From an uncultured Acidimicrobiales bacterium (GTDB lineage: Bacteria > Actinomycetota > Acidimicrobiia > Acidimicrobiales > SZUA-35): a stretch of DNA of 49,885 nucleotides. Numbering within the stretch: position 1 is the first letter of the stretch; the number at the start of each line of letters is the position of its first letter. The stretch covers positions 1 to 49,885 of the forward strand of contig CALGOA010000139.1 of the NCBI GenBank assembly GCA_937958015.1, given 5' to 3'. The notes beneath the pieces were generated by a model. That model had not been told where the DNA came from and ran no database searches. It worked only from the letters and a program-made list of their open reading frames with translations. Positions 1 to 8,567 of this stretch are shown here, one piece after another. The position numbers and the translations under genes are program-made.

Positions 1-108
1 GGTGATCAGGGTGATGGCGACAACAGCTGTCTTGCGGGTGGCGAGGCCGCCGAGGAAGTCAGCCACACCGTACGTACCAGCCGCAGCCAGCGCCAGAAGG
101 ACGGGCAT
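1..108 (-). CDS. EamA/DMT-family transporter, N-terminal fragment
   Basis: The reverse strand from an ATG at 108 reads 36 codons without a stop to the window edge, so only the N-terminus is present. The peptide starts MPVLLALAAAGTYGVADFLG and continues hydrophobic, which looks like the first membrane helix of EamA/DMT transporters (a small residue run, then G-V-A-D-F). These are ten-helix inner-membrane permeases for metabolites. The substrate cannot be inferred from one helix. The start is the only ATG in frame; an upstream GTG is possible. The family call rests on this short stretch. Confidence 0.6.
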   Translation of the reverse strand, partial: MPVLLALAAAGTYGVADFLGGLATRKTAVVAITLIT

Positions 109-293
109 CAGCGGGTCATGTCTGTGGCTGTTGTCGACCTCGAGTCGTGATGCGGTGCTGGTCCAGAATCATTCTTCGCCCGGTGTGCACGGCAGCGGAC
201 GACGCTCGCCACTTCGATGCCGTTTCTCACCAGGGCAAGCTAGCGCCCGCTTGAGCCTATTGGCCGCCCTGATCGCCTTCAGGCGCCTGCTCC

Positions 294-902
294 TCATTGG
301 GGTCGTCGTGCGATCTCGCCGTCCCACTCTTCCAGCGGGGCGCAATGCCACGCCCAGTTACTCAACCGCTCTTTGCCTTGCAGTTCTGTCCGGCCGTTGG
401 CCCAACGAAGGTCAGCCCAGGAGTCCCCAGACGCTTCGACCCATGGGAACAGTCGGCGCAGTACATGGTCGGCGAGTTCCGGGGGTGGTCGGAACTCCGC
501 TCCAAGACCGTCCGCTATGTCGTTGGTGTGAATCAGCATCTCGTCACAGGCCATTGCGGCGAAACCGGATCGATCGGCATCACCCATCGGGTGGAACCCC
601 CGCGCCGTGTCCGAAGCGGTGCCGACGACCGAAGCCGTCACATGGGCATAGGTCCAGAGCGTGTCGATCAGATCGCCGTTCGCAGCGTTGTCCTTAACAG
701 CGTGGTCCGCAGCGTTCAGGTCTCTGCCGCCAGCAGTCAGGTCGATCGCATACCAAAGGCAACCATCCGCAATGTGAGCAACGATCGCTGCGATCGTCAT
801 GTCCAGGTCCGGTACCACGACCTGCCAGTCCCGGTCGGCAAAGCCGCGCAGGAAATCTGTGCAGATCTCAACAGTGTCGTGAATGGCCGTTTCGTCCACC
901 AT
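294..902 (-). CDS. Maleylpyruvate isomerase N-terminal / DinB-fold protein
   Basis: A 202-residue protein. The N-terminal half has the helical pattern of the mycothiol-dependent maleylpyruvate isomerase N-terminal (DinB-like four-helix) family: an early helix, then '[21 protein letters not shown]' split over the metal-binding His region, and later '[17 protein letters not shown]', also with a conserved His. The family binds a divalent metal and often uses mycothiol in actinobacteria; many members have no known substrate. The open frame extends upstream to 956, but the ATG at 902 (MVDETAIHD) gives the natural start and avoids overlapping the divergent gene. Substrate unknown. Confidence 0.7.
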   Translation of the reverse strand: MVDETAIHDTVEICTDFLRGFADRDWQVVVPDLDMTIAAIVAHIADGCLWYAIDLTAGGRDLNAADHAVKDNAANGDLIDTLWTYAHVTASVVGTASDTARGFHPMGDADRSGFAAMACDEMLIHTNDIADGLGAEFRPPPELADHVLRRLFPWVEASGDSWADLRWANGRTELQGKERLSNWAWHCAPLEEWDGEIARRPQ

Positions 903-987
903 CCGACCGATCGTAGCTCTGACGGCGGATTCGGCTGGGTGGGACCTGCTGGCCAAGAGGGAGCGGCGGTACCGCTATTCTTTGCTG

Positions 988-1995
988 GTGACCGGGCCTG
1001 ACCATGTGGCCGCTGACATCGAGGCGGTAGTGCTCGAGACGACCGGCGCCCGTGCGATCCTGGACACTCAGATCGTCCAGAGCCTTTGGGGTGGCTACGG
1101 GCAGATCCTGCGTTGTTATCTGGACGGGGCGGCGCAGTCCAGCGTCATCGTCAAACATGTCCGCTGGCCCGACCAACGTGATCATCCGTACGGTTGGACG
1201 TCCGACCTTTCCCACGAAAGGAAGCTGCAGTCCTACCGGGTGGAAACCACGTGGTACGACCGGTACGCCCAGAGGTGCCCCGACACGTGCAGGGTGCCCG
1301 GTCGTCTGGCCCTCGAGACTCGGGCCGATCAGGTCATCATGGTGATGGAGGATCTTGACGCATCGGGTTTCGCGGGACGACGCCAGCGGGTGAACGACGC
1401 TGAAATCGAGGCCTGCCTTACGTGGCTTGCGAATTTCCATGCCACCTTCCTGGGCGTGCGGCCTGAGGGTCTCTGGCCCACCGGTACCTATTGGCATCTG
1501 GCCACCCGCCCCGATGAGTTCGACGCACTCGACGATGGCCCACTTAAGGCGGCAGCGGCGACCATCGATCGCCAGCTCAGCGACAGTCCGTTCCAGACCC
1601 TGGTGCATGGAGACGCTAAGTTGGCCAACTTCTGCTTCAGCGCCGACGGGAGTCAAGCGGCCGCCGTCGACTTCCAATACGTCGGGGGTGGCTGCGGCAT
1701 GAAGGACGTCGCCTACTTCATCAGTAGCTGTCTCGACGAGGACGACAGCGAACGTCTGGGTCCAGATCTGCTCGACCGATACTTCGACCTGTTGGCCGAT
1801 GCGTTGGCACACGTTGGAAGGACGGTGGACTTCGCAGCGCTCGAGGAGGATTGGCGGGCTCTGTATCCGGTGGCGTGGACCGACTTCTATCGGTTCCTGC
1901 AGGGATGGAGCCCCGGCCACTGGAAGCTCCACCGCTACAGCGAACGGCTGGCCCGCGAGGTGTTGGCTGCGTTGGGGTCTCCGGAGACACCGTGA
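988..1995 (+). CDS. Aminoglycoside/choline-kinase-like phosphotransferase
   Basis: A 335-residue protein of the APH/EcKinase-like fold, which transfers ATP phosphate to small hydroxylated molecules. The catalytic loop is H207-G-D209-AKLANF (Brenner motif HxDxxxxN) and the second metal-binding motif is A-V-D228-F, as in choline- and ecdysteroid-kinase-like enzymes. The frame is open back to 883, but the divergent gene begins at 902. The GTG at 988, or the one at 1006, is the likely start; a TATTCT box at 976-981 would suit a leaderless transcript. Its stop overlaps the inositol-phosphatase start in GTGA, so the two are translationally coupled and may act on the same phosphorylated metabolite. 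Confidence 0.75.
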   Translation: MTGPDHVAADIEAVVLETTGARAILDTQIVQSLWGGYGQILRCYLDGAAQSSVIVKHVRWPDQRDHPYGWTSDLSHERKLQSYRVETTWYDRYAQRCPDTCRVPGRLALETRADQVIMVMEDLDASGFAGRRQRVNDAEIEACLTWLANFHATFLGVRPEGLWPTGTYWHLATRPDEFDALDDGPLKAAAATIDRQLSDSPFQTLVHGDAKLANFCFSADGSQAAAVDFQYVGGGCGMKDVAYFISSCLDEDDSERLGPDLLDRYFDLLADALAHVGRTVDFAALEEDWRALYPVAWTDFYRFLQGWSPGHWKLHRYSERLAREVLAALGSPETP

Positions 1996-2864
1996 AACTC
2001 TCCACCTCCCACCTGAACGAACTCGCCGACGTTGCGATTTCGGCCGCCGTCGAAGCAGGGCAGATGATCGCTCGATCGCGCCCCCTGGAGGTCGAGCACA
2101 AAGCCGGTGGCGGCAGCCTTGCGTCTCAGGTGGTGACCGAGATCGATCGCCGGAGCGAGGACATCATCCTCGATCACATCACGCCGACGCTCGAACGCTT
2201 CGGGCTTGGCCTGCTAACCGAAGAGAAGGACGACGACGGTGGGCGTCATATGGCCGACTACTTCTGGTGTATCGATCCCCTCGACGGCACCTTGCCCTTC
2301 ATCGAGGGATCCCTGGGGTACGCCGTTTCCATCGCCTTGGTCCGGCGTGACGGTGTTCCGTGGATCGGCGTGATCTACGACCCCGTCGAGGCGAAGTTGC
2401 TGCATGCGATCCGGGGTGTCGGAGCGTTCCAAGATCGCCGTTCCTGGCAAACCGAACCTCGGCCCGGGGGAGAGGTGCTGTCAGTGTTCGCCGACCGCAG
2501 CTTCGGTGCCAGCGACGACCACGATGCTGTCCTCGACGCACTGGACCGGATTGCGTCGGACATGGGGCGGACCGGAGTCCAGCTTCACACGACCGGGGGC
2601 GCCGTCATGAACGCATGGAACGTGCTCGCCCACCCGCCGGCCTGCTACTTCAAGGTTCCCGGCCCGAGCGGCGGAGGAAGCCTGTGGGATTTCGCCGCCA
2701 CCGCCTGTCTGTTCAACGAGATCGGGGCCGTCGCAACCGATATGCACGGAAGGTCGCTGGATCTGAATCGGGCCGACTCCACCTTCATGAACCACCGTGG
2801 GGTGCTTTTTGCCTCGGAAGAAGGCCTCGCTCTTCGGATTCGAACCTCGCTCGGGGGCCACTAG
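1992..2864 (+). CDS. Inositol-monophosphatase family phosphatase
   Basis: A 290-residue Mg-dependent, Li-sensitive-type phosphatase of the FIG/IMPase superfamily, acting on inositol phosphate, 3'-phosphoadenosine phosphate or a related small phosphate ester. Metal ligands are visible: E77 in LLTEEKDD, D95-P-L-D98-G-T in the signature, and D233 in GSLWDFAA. Size matches the family. The GTG start at 1992 overlaps the upstream kinase stop by four bases (GTGA), preferred over the longer in-frame extension that would lie inside the kinase gene. Coupling with a kinase suggests opposing or sequential steps on one substrate, which I cannot identify. Confidence 0.85.
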   Translation: MKLSTSHLNELADVAISAAVEAGQMIARSRPLEVEHKAGGGSLASQVVTEIDRRSEDIILDHITPTLERFGLGLLTEEKDDDGGRHMADYFWCIDPLDGTLPFIEGSLGYAVSIALVRRDGVPWIGVIYDPVEAKLLHAIRGVGAFQDRRSWQTEPRPGGEVLSVFADRSFGASDDHDAVLDALDRIASDMGRTGVQLHTTGGAVMNAWNVLAHPPACYFKVPGPSGGGSLWDFAATACLFNEIGAVATDMHGRSLDLNRADSTFMNHRGVLFASEEGLALRIRTSLGGH

Positions 2865-2889
2865 GGTCACGCAATGGGCGCTCTTCATA

Positions 2890-3477
2890 ATGAACTTCCC
2901 AACTGAGATGGCGTCGTTCGAGTCCGGTCTCAACGAGATCCACCCCAAGACCCGGAGGGGCTGGCGGTCGTGGTTGGAGCAGAACCATGCGAGCTGCGAC
3001 GGCGTGTGGCTCATCTACTACAGAGCTTCGACGGGAAAGCGCAGGCTCACCTGGGAGGACGCCGTACGGGAGGCACTGTGTTTCGGTTGGATCGACAGCA
3101 AGGTCAAACCGATCGACGACGAGCGATACATGCAGGTCTTCACACCCCGCAAACCACGGAGCGTCTGGTCGAAGGTCAACAAACACTACGTCCTGGAGCT
3201 CATCGAAGCGGATCTGATGACTGACGCTGGACAACGAGCCATCGATGTGGCCAAAGAAAACGGAGCGTGGGCGTTCCTGGAGCCGGTCGATGCGCTCATC
3301 GTTCCGGCGGATCTGCAAGCTGCGCTACACGCGTCGAAAGGGGCGCAGGAGGCGTACGACGCTCTGTCGCCGACAGGGAAACGCTCGATTCTCTACCGGT
3401 TGATTTCGGCGAAACGAGAAGAGACTCGGGCAAAGCGCATCGCCGAAGCTCTCGACGAACTTCAGCGCAGCACGTAG
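2890..3477 (+). CDS. YdeI/OmpD-associated family protein
   Basis: A 195-residue protein. The pattern GVWLIYYRASTGKRRLTW, then EALCFGWIDSKVKPIDD, then PRSVWSKVN, and a Lys/Arg-rich end (GKRSILYRLISAKREETRAKRIAE) is characteristic of the YdeI/OmpD-associated (bacteriocin-protection-like) family. Molecular function is not established. The ATG at 2890 was chosen because the longer frame enters the preceding phosphatase gene; ATG 2908 is an alternative. It lies 25 bases after the phosphatase stop and could be co-transcribed, but no functional link is evident. Confidence 0.75.
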   Translation: MNFPTEMASFESGLNEIHPKTRRGWRSWLEQNHASCDGVWLIYYRASTGKRRLTWEDAVREALCFGWIDSKVKPIDDERYMQVFTPRKPRSVWSKVNKHYVLELIEADLMTDAGQRAIDVAKENGAWAFLEPVDALIVPADLQAALHASKGAQEAYDALSPTGKRSILYRLISAKREETRAKRIAEALDELQRST

Positions 3478-3573
3478 ATCGCTCACGATCCAAGCGCTCG
3501 ACTCTGGTTATCGTGGCCATGTGGGTGAGCGCGCAGGATCGGCCATGGTCGCAGCGAACGGATCTGTCTCGTG

Positions 3574-4053
3574 ATGGAAATCAACACCAGACCAGCGATC
3601 GCTGAGGATCTCGAGGCCATCGAGGTCCTGCTTCCGCGGCTTGCGTCATTCGATCCGTTACCACCCGGCCGTAAACGGGACGATCTGTGGCGCCCCGATC
3701 TGGCGGGCCTGCGATCGTGGGCAGCTGGCGAGGAGGCCGACACATCGGTCCGAGTAGCGACGAACTATGTTGAGGTCGTCGGCGCCGGAATCGTGACGTA
3801 CGGCCCGGATCCCTTCAACGGACAACTCAACGCTCATCTGCTGGCGATCGTGATCGCCCCGTCTGTCGATGGTCACGGCGTTGGACAACGGCTGATGGCG
3901 GAGCTCGATGCAGAGGCTCGCCGACGTGGAGCGGCGATGATGAGCCTCAACGTCTTCTCCGCGAACGAACAGGCTCGAGCACTGTACGCACGGCTCGGTT
4001 TCCACGAGGAGTTGATTCGGGCCGTTCGACCGCTTGGGTCGACCACCGAGTAG
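3574..4053 (+). CDS. GNAT-family N-acetyltransferase
   Basis: A complete GNAT of 159 residues. The acetyl-CoA pyrophosphate-binding loop appears as V-D-G-H-G-V-G-Q-R-L-M after the strand LLAIVIAPSV, followed by the helix AELDAEARRRGA and the typical NEQARALYARLGF end. Substrate is unknown; GNATs acetylate amines, antibiotics or protein N-termini. A GTG three bases upstream (3571) could also start it. It converges with the ABC ATPase gene, with only 31 bases between the stops. Confidence 0.8.
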   Translation: MEINTRPAIAEDLEAIEVLLPRLASFDPLPPGRKRDDLWRPDLAGLRSWAAGEEADTSVRVATNYVEVVGAGIVTYGPDPFNGQLNAHLLAIVIAPSVDGHGVGQRLMAELDAEARRRGAAMMSLNVFSANEQARALYARLGFHEELIRAVRPLGSTTE

Positions 4054-4084
4054 CTCACCAGAGCACCCGGTTAGGCGCCGGTTG

Positions 4085-4777
4085 TCAGGATTCGTCAACA
4101 GCCGACAGCTTGCCGTCGCTCAACCGGAGTATCTGGTCAGCATGTGCCAGTGGGGCGGCATCGTGGGTCGCGATGAATGCGGCGATGCCTTCGGTGGCCA
4201 CGAGGTCGGCGAGAATCCGCACGATGTCAGCGCCGGTTCGCGAGTCGAGCTGACCCGTCGGTTCGTCCGCCAGCAGGAGCCGTGGTTTGTTCGCAAGCGC
4301 CCGAGCGATCGCCACACGTTGCTGCTCGCCACCGGAGAGTTCGTCGGGACGATGGCCAGCACGCGGCCCCAGGCCAACCAACTCCAGTAGCTCCCTAGAC
4401 CTCGCTCGACGTGCCTCCGGGTCCGCCTTCATGAGCCGCAACGGCACTTCAACGTTCTCGGCAGCCGTCAGCATCGGCAACAAACCGAATGCCTGAAAGA
4501 TGAAGCCGATCTCGGTCCGGCGAACTGCGGCCCGTTCGGATTCTCCCATCGCACTGATGGCTGCGCCGTTCAGGTGCACCTCACCCGAAGTCGGTTGATC
4601 CAAGCCACCCAGCAGATTCAGCAGCGTGGTCTTGCCGCTGCCGGACCGTCCCATCACCACGCTGAACGATCCACTCCCGACTCGAAGATTCACGCCATCG
4701 ACGGCTCTGATGGTCGAGTCTCCCGATGGATACACCTTGGTCAGTGCGACGGCGTCGAGCACAGCGTGGTCAGCCAT
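4085..4777 (-). CDS. ABC transporter ATP-binding protein (LolD/MacB type)
   Basis: A 230-residue ATPase, last gene of the leftward four-gene exporter. Walker A GRSGSGKT at about 43-50, LSGGEQQR signature from about 147, Walker B LLLADEP with catalytic Glu near 172, and the switch His in ATHD. The layout matches the MacB/LolD/FtsE group, which works with FtsX-type permeases in mechanotransmission rather than classical import. The ATG at 4777 overlaps the upstream ATPase stop by eight bases; a longer start at 4804 is possible. It lacks the C-terminal extension of its neighbour, so the two ATPases probably form a heterodimer or each serves one permease. Confidence 0.9.
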   Translation of the reverse strand: MADHAVLDAVALTKVYPSGDSTIRAVDGVNLRVGSGSFSVVMGRSGSGKTTLLNLLGGLDQPTSGEVHLNGAAISAMGESERAAVRRTEIGFIFQAFGLLPMLTAAENVEVPLRLMKADPEARRARSRELLELVGLGPRAGHRPDELSGGEQQRVAIARALANKPRLLLADEPTGQLDSRTGADIVRILADLVATEGIAAFIATHDAAPLAHADQILRLSDGKLSAVDES

Positions 4778-5738
4778 GGGGGCGATTCCGGGATCCTGGA
4801 GCATCCGCCCGGTCGGGCCAGACGCTGATCCGGTCGGAGTCGAGTGTCAGTCGCACACGGTCTTCCAGCTGCAAGGCCTCGACATATTCGTCGGGAAGTT
4901 GCAGCCGGCCCACCCGGTCGAGCACCGCGAACTCCTCCGCCACCAAAGCCGTCGAACCATCGGCGTCAAGGCGGGCCCGCCTCAGGACTTCGGTGCTCGT
5001 CCGGCCATCGCGAATCGAGACGGTCCGATCGGCCTGCCCTGCGAGATCATGATCGTGGGTCACGACCAACACGGTGACCCCGCCTTCCCGGTTCACCTGC
5101 CGGAGGACGCCGACAACCTCAGCGGCTGTTTCGGAATCCAGTTCGCCGGTCGGCTCATCGGCGAACACCACCTTGGGGCTATTCGCCAGGGAAATAGCGA
5201 TCGCCACCCGCTGCTGCTCACCACCCGAGAGTTGCGACGGCTGATGATGCAGGCGGCCCGCCAGTCCGACGCTGCGAAGGAGATCCGATGCGAACGAACG
5301 GCGATGCCGCCGCCGTCGGCCATCGAGACGCATCGGCAGTTCAACGTTCTCTAGGGCAGAGAGATACGGCACAAGATTCCGACCGGTCTGCTGCCATACG
5401 AACCCCACCTCGCTGCGCCGATACTGGGTTCGTTCTCGTACCGAGAGCTGTAGCAGGTCATGTCCTGCGACCCGGGCCGCACCGGCGGTCGGCGTCACCA
5501 GTCCGCCTAACACTCCGAGGAGTGTTGACTTTCCGCTGCCCGATGCTCCGACGATTGCGGTGAACTCGCCCTGTTGGACGGTGAGGTCGAGGCCCTGGAG
5601 GGCGATGACCTCGAGGTCGGCTTGCTGGTAGATCTTGACGAGGTTCTCACACGTGATGACAGCGTCGTCGCGGCCTCGTTCCGTTTCGATGCTCAGTAAC
5701 CCGTTTCGTTGTCCCGGGTGATCGGTCATTCCAGCCAT
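4770..5738 (-). CDS. ABC transporter ATP-binding protein with AbrB-like C-terminal domain
   Basis: A 322-residue protein. Residues 26-250 are a complete MacB/LolD-type ATPase: Walker A GASGSGKS 64-71, LSGGEQQR from 170, Walker B VVFADEPTGEL with Glu195, His-loop VVTHDHD. Residues about 268-308 add an extra piece, beginning EEFAVLDRVGRLQLPDEYVE, that reads like a swapped-hairpin AbrB/MazE fold (D-R-x-G-R-L-x-L-P, then hydrophobic and charged alternation). Such a tail is not needed for ATPase activity and may dimerise the subunit or respond to a signal. The ATG at 5738 directly abuts the permease TAG, with GGGAGAG eight bases upstream. A second ATG lies three codons later. Confidence 0.88.
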   Translation of the reverse strand: MAGMTDHPGQRNGLLSIETERGRDDAVITCENLVKIYQQADLEVIALQGLDLTVQQGEFTAIVGASGSGKSTLLGVLGGLVTPTAGAARVAGHDLLQLSVRERTQYRRSEVGFVWQQTGRNLVPYLSALENVELPMRLDGRRRRHRRSFASDLLRSVGLAGRLHHQPSQLSGGEQQRVAIAISLANSPKVVFADEPTGELDSETAAEVVGVLRQVNREGGVTVLVVTHDHDLAGQADRTVSIRDGRTSTEVLRRARLDADGSTALVAEEFAVLDRVGRLQLPDEYVEALQLEDRVRLTLDSDRISVWPDRADAPGSRNRPHG

Positions 5739-8567
5739 CTATTGACTCTCCCTTCGCAACAGCATCGCATGATCGAGCCGCCGAAGTGAACGGACCGTCA
5801 CCGCGACCGTCACGCCGACGGCCACCGCCAGCGCGGCAACAACCTGTAGAACAACCCACCAGTTCAGTCGCACCGAGGGCGACCCGGCATCGATGGCGAA
5901 GGCGCCCAGGCTGAGATTGTCGCTGAGCAGGAGCGCCGCCGCCCCTCCTGCGGTCGCTCCGAGAATCGAAGCGATTGTGATGCCGGGCAGCAACTCGATG
6001 GCAACCAGGCGACCGAGCGAACGTCGCTCGTGACCCAAGATCGCCAGCACACCCAAATCCCGCTGTCGCGCCGTGGTGGTGAGCACGGCAGCCGCTCCCG
6101 AAGTGATGACGGCAAAAACGAGGCCGGCAACGCCGAGCCACAGAAGTGACCTGGTAGTCCATGTCGAGAGCGGATCCCCGGCCAGCGCCAGAAACCGTTG
6201 TTCACGCGAGGTGATGTGAGGCGGCAGAATCTGCTGCTGAACGACGGTCCGGACCCGGTCATCCAGTTCGCCCGGCTGGCCGAGGAGTGCCACGGTCGGT
6301 GCGGTCGTACGATCATCGGTCCGGGTGGTGAGCAGCGCCCGATCTACAAGAACGGCCTGCCTGTTGGAGGGGACCCCGGGGAAGTGGTCGGTGGCGGACA
6401 GAAACTGCAGATCGATGGCATACCTTCCCATCATGAGTGACGCCGACTCGTCGAGGCGCTCCCGATGTTCCGAATTCCCAACCAGCACCGCGCGCAACGG
6501 TTCCGACTCGCTGACCGCGCCGGCCACCCCGTCGAGTGCGGCCGAGACCTGGTCTGCGAGCGGTGAATTCTCCACCAGTGCCTGAAACTCCGCCACGTCG
6601 AGCGCCACTACATCGGCGACGAAGTCGCCCGACTCACCGCTGAACCGTTGGAACCGCATCGTGGAGCCAAACGCCACACGACCATCGGACGAAGTGACGG
6701 CTTCCTGCACCTGTTCGGGAAGCGGCAACCTCGGGTTGGCAGTCTCGATGCGATGTTCTCCGGCCACGGTTTGCCATGCGGCGGCTTCTTGGGCGTCGGC
6801 GACCGAGCTGTAGACGACGGCGGCGAACACGGCGACCATCGATGCGATGGAGATCGTGAGGATCGGTGTGCGGAGGGACCGTGGCTGGTCGACGAGTCGT
6901 CGGACCCCGATCATCCAGCTTGCACCCCGCTGGCGGTTGGCAAGGATTGAGAGCCCCTGTGCGAGCGGACCGATCAACCGAAGCGCAACAACACCGGTGG
7001 CCAACGCGATCAATGCGGGTGTTGTAGCGAGCGTCGTGTCGAAACCGTTGGCCGCCGAGCTAGCGACATCCGTCGCCCGGCGCCGCAGCAACACGACCCC
7101 CGCAACGGCGAGCCCGATAAGTAGCACCTCGGCCACCAGGCGGCGCAGCCGCAATCGTTTCCCCTCACGACCGGTCCGTTGGGGCAGCTTCGTGACGACC
7201 ACGATTGCGATGGTGACGACTCCGACACCGACAGCCAGCAACACCGATGGCAGAACCGACGTCTTCCGAAGCAGCAGCACCGCAGCGACGGCTCCGGTCA
7301 AAACCGCGGGCGAAGCGATGAAGACGCCGGTTTGCAGAGCGTGGGCGGCCAGTTGGCTGCGCGATGCCCCTCGATCAACGATCAGCTCGGTGGTCGCCCG
7401 CCGACGCGCCGCATCGACGATCGCCACGGTCCATACAGCTGCGAAGGCAGCGACGGCGAAGACGACCGCCGCCATCGACAGAAGCTGAACGGTCAATCGC
7501 CGCTGGGCAAGGTGTTCGTTGAGAAGTTCTGGGAGCAGGGTCACGACCTGAACGTCGGGTGGCCCGATCCTCTCGATGTCGGCGGCCAGTTCACTGGCTT
7601 CGGCCCGGTCCACCAGCTCGGGGTCCACCAGGAATCGCCAAGCAAAATCTAGATCGACCCCTCGAGCGGCGTTTCGGAACGGGCGGTACTGGTCAGGGCT
7701 CATCAGACCCACGGCGAACACAAACCTGAAGTCGGGATTCTCGGTGATGCGGGGTCGGTGCAACGAACTGTCCGCGTACCAGTACTCCAGCTCCTCGTCG
7801 TCCAGTTCGATGATTCCTGACACCCGAAGAACGAAGCGCAACGCCTGGATGTTCACCTCGGGGCTTTGGAAAGACAGATCGGTTGCCGACGGCAACAACG
7901 TCAGCAGCTCGCCGATGGCGACCATCATGTCGTCGGCGGTTTGTTGGGTCACCGCTACCTCGAACAGGGGTAGTTCCACGAGAGAACAGTCCTGGTCTTC
8001 CAGCGGCTCGAACGCTTCGATCTGATCCTTGGTGAGCGATTCGTTCGGGCAGTCGGGTCCCTCAAGTCGCACAATGTCGTCCTGAGCGGTCGGCAATGCA
8101 CCTTCCACCAGGCGTAGGTGATCCTCGATTCCGCTCTGGTACCGAAGCTGAATCGTTGTCGGAAAGGGGCCCTGAAGTTGATCGGGAAACGAACTGACGA
8201 CAAATTCTGGAGTGTCGAACACCCACTGGTCGCTACTGAGCACGTTCGAAACCGAGGGCGGAATGTGATCGTCACGCAGGTTCCTACTCACTACGTCGAT
8301 GTTGAAGAACGGGTCCCGTGGCGCACCTGCCCCGATTTGGCGTCGGGCCTCAAAGCTGAGATTTCGCTGCTCCGGTGTTGCCGTCCGCACCGTCTCAGAG
8401 AGGTCGAGTCTCGATGCGTGTTCGATCACCCGCGGCGCCAGCGCAACTGCGAAGGCCGTGGCGAAGACGACCACCGCTATGACAAGATTCGCGCGGCCAT
8501 CCGATCTCATCTGCTGCCACCACGTGGCTGTGCCGAGGCTGCGGAAGCGGCCGGGTCCGGATGCCAC
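5739..8567 (-). CDS. Large FtsX/MacB-type ABC permease (second)
   Basis: About 942 residues. An N-terminal membrane helix (NLVIAVVVFATAFAVALAP) is followed by a roughly 300-residue extracytoplasmic domain, a block of about six hydrophobic helices from LLSMAAVVFAVAAFAAV, a second outside domain and a C-terminal helix set (LLWLGVAGLVFAVITSGAA to VALAVAVGVTVAVTV), that is, two FtsX-like units in one chain. The GTG start shares one base with the upstream TAG (TAGTG), so the longer frame reaching 8840 is an artefact inside the neighbouring gene. Such proteins export lipids, peptides or lipoproteins, or transmit force across the membrane; substrate unknown. Confidence 0.85.
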   Translation of the reverse strand: MASGPGRFRSLGTATWWQQMRSDGRANLVIAVVVFATAFAVALAPRVIEHASRLDLSETVRTATPEQRNLSFEARRQIGAGAPRDPFFNIDVVSRNLRDDHIPPSVSNVLSSDQWVFDTPEFVVSSFPDQLQGPFPTTIQLRYQSGIEDHLRLVEGALPTAQDDIVRLEGPDCPNESLTKDQIEAFEPLEDQDCSLVELPLFEVAVTQQTADDMMVAIGELLTLLPSATDLSFQSPEVNIQALRFVLRVSGIIELDDEELEYWYADSSLHRPRITENPDFRFVFAVGLMSPDQYRPFRNAARGVDLDFAWRFLVDPELVDRAEASELAADIERIGPPDVQVVTLLPELLNEHLAQRRLTVQLLSMAAVVFAVAAFAAVWTVAIVDAARRRATTELIVDRGASRSQLAAHALQTGVFIASPAVLTGAVAAVLLLRKTSVLPSVLLAVGVGVVTIAIVVVTKLPQRTGREGKRLRLRRLVAEVLLIGLAVAGVVLLRRRATDVASSAANGFDTTLATTPALIALATGVVALRLIGPLAQGLSILANRQRGASWMIGVRRLVDQPRSLRTPILTISIASMVAVFAAVVYSSVADAQEAAAWQTVAGEHRIETANPRLPLPEQVQEAVTSSDGRVAFGSTMRFQRFSGESGDFVADVVALDVAEFQALVENSPLADQVSAALDGVAGAVSESEPLRAVLVGNSEHRERLDESASLMMGRYAIDLQFLSATDHFPGVPSNRQAVLVDRALLTTRTDDRTTAPTVALLGQPGELDDRVRTVVQQQILPPHITSREQRFLALAGDPLSTWTTRSLLWLGVAGLVFAVITSGAAAVLTTTARQRDLGVLAILGHERRSLGRLVAIELLPGITIASILGATAGGAAALLLSDNLSLGAFAIDAGSPSVRLNWWVVLQVVAALAVAVGVTVAVTVRSLRRLDHAMLLRRESQ

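Noticed and set aside
109-293. Regulatory or RNA element between the first two leftward genes
   Set aside because: About 185 bases with no convincing hairpin, promoter or open frame.
2836-2846. GGATTCGAACC, tRNA T-loop-like sequence
   Set aside because: It lies inside the phosphatase coding sequence; no matching stems or anticodon arm can be drawn around it.
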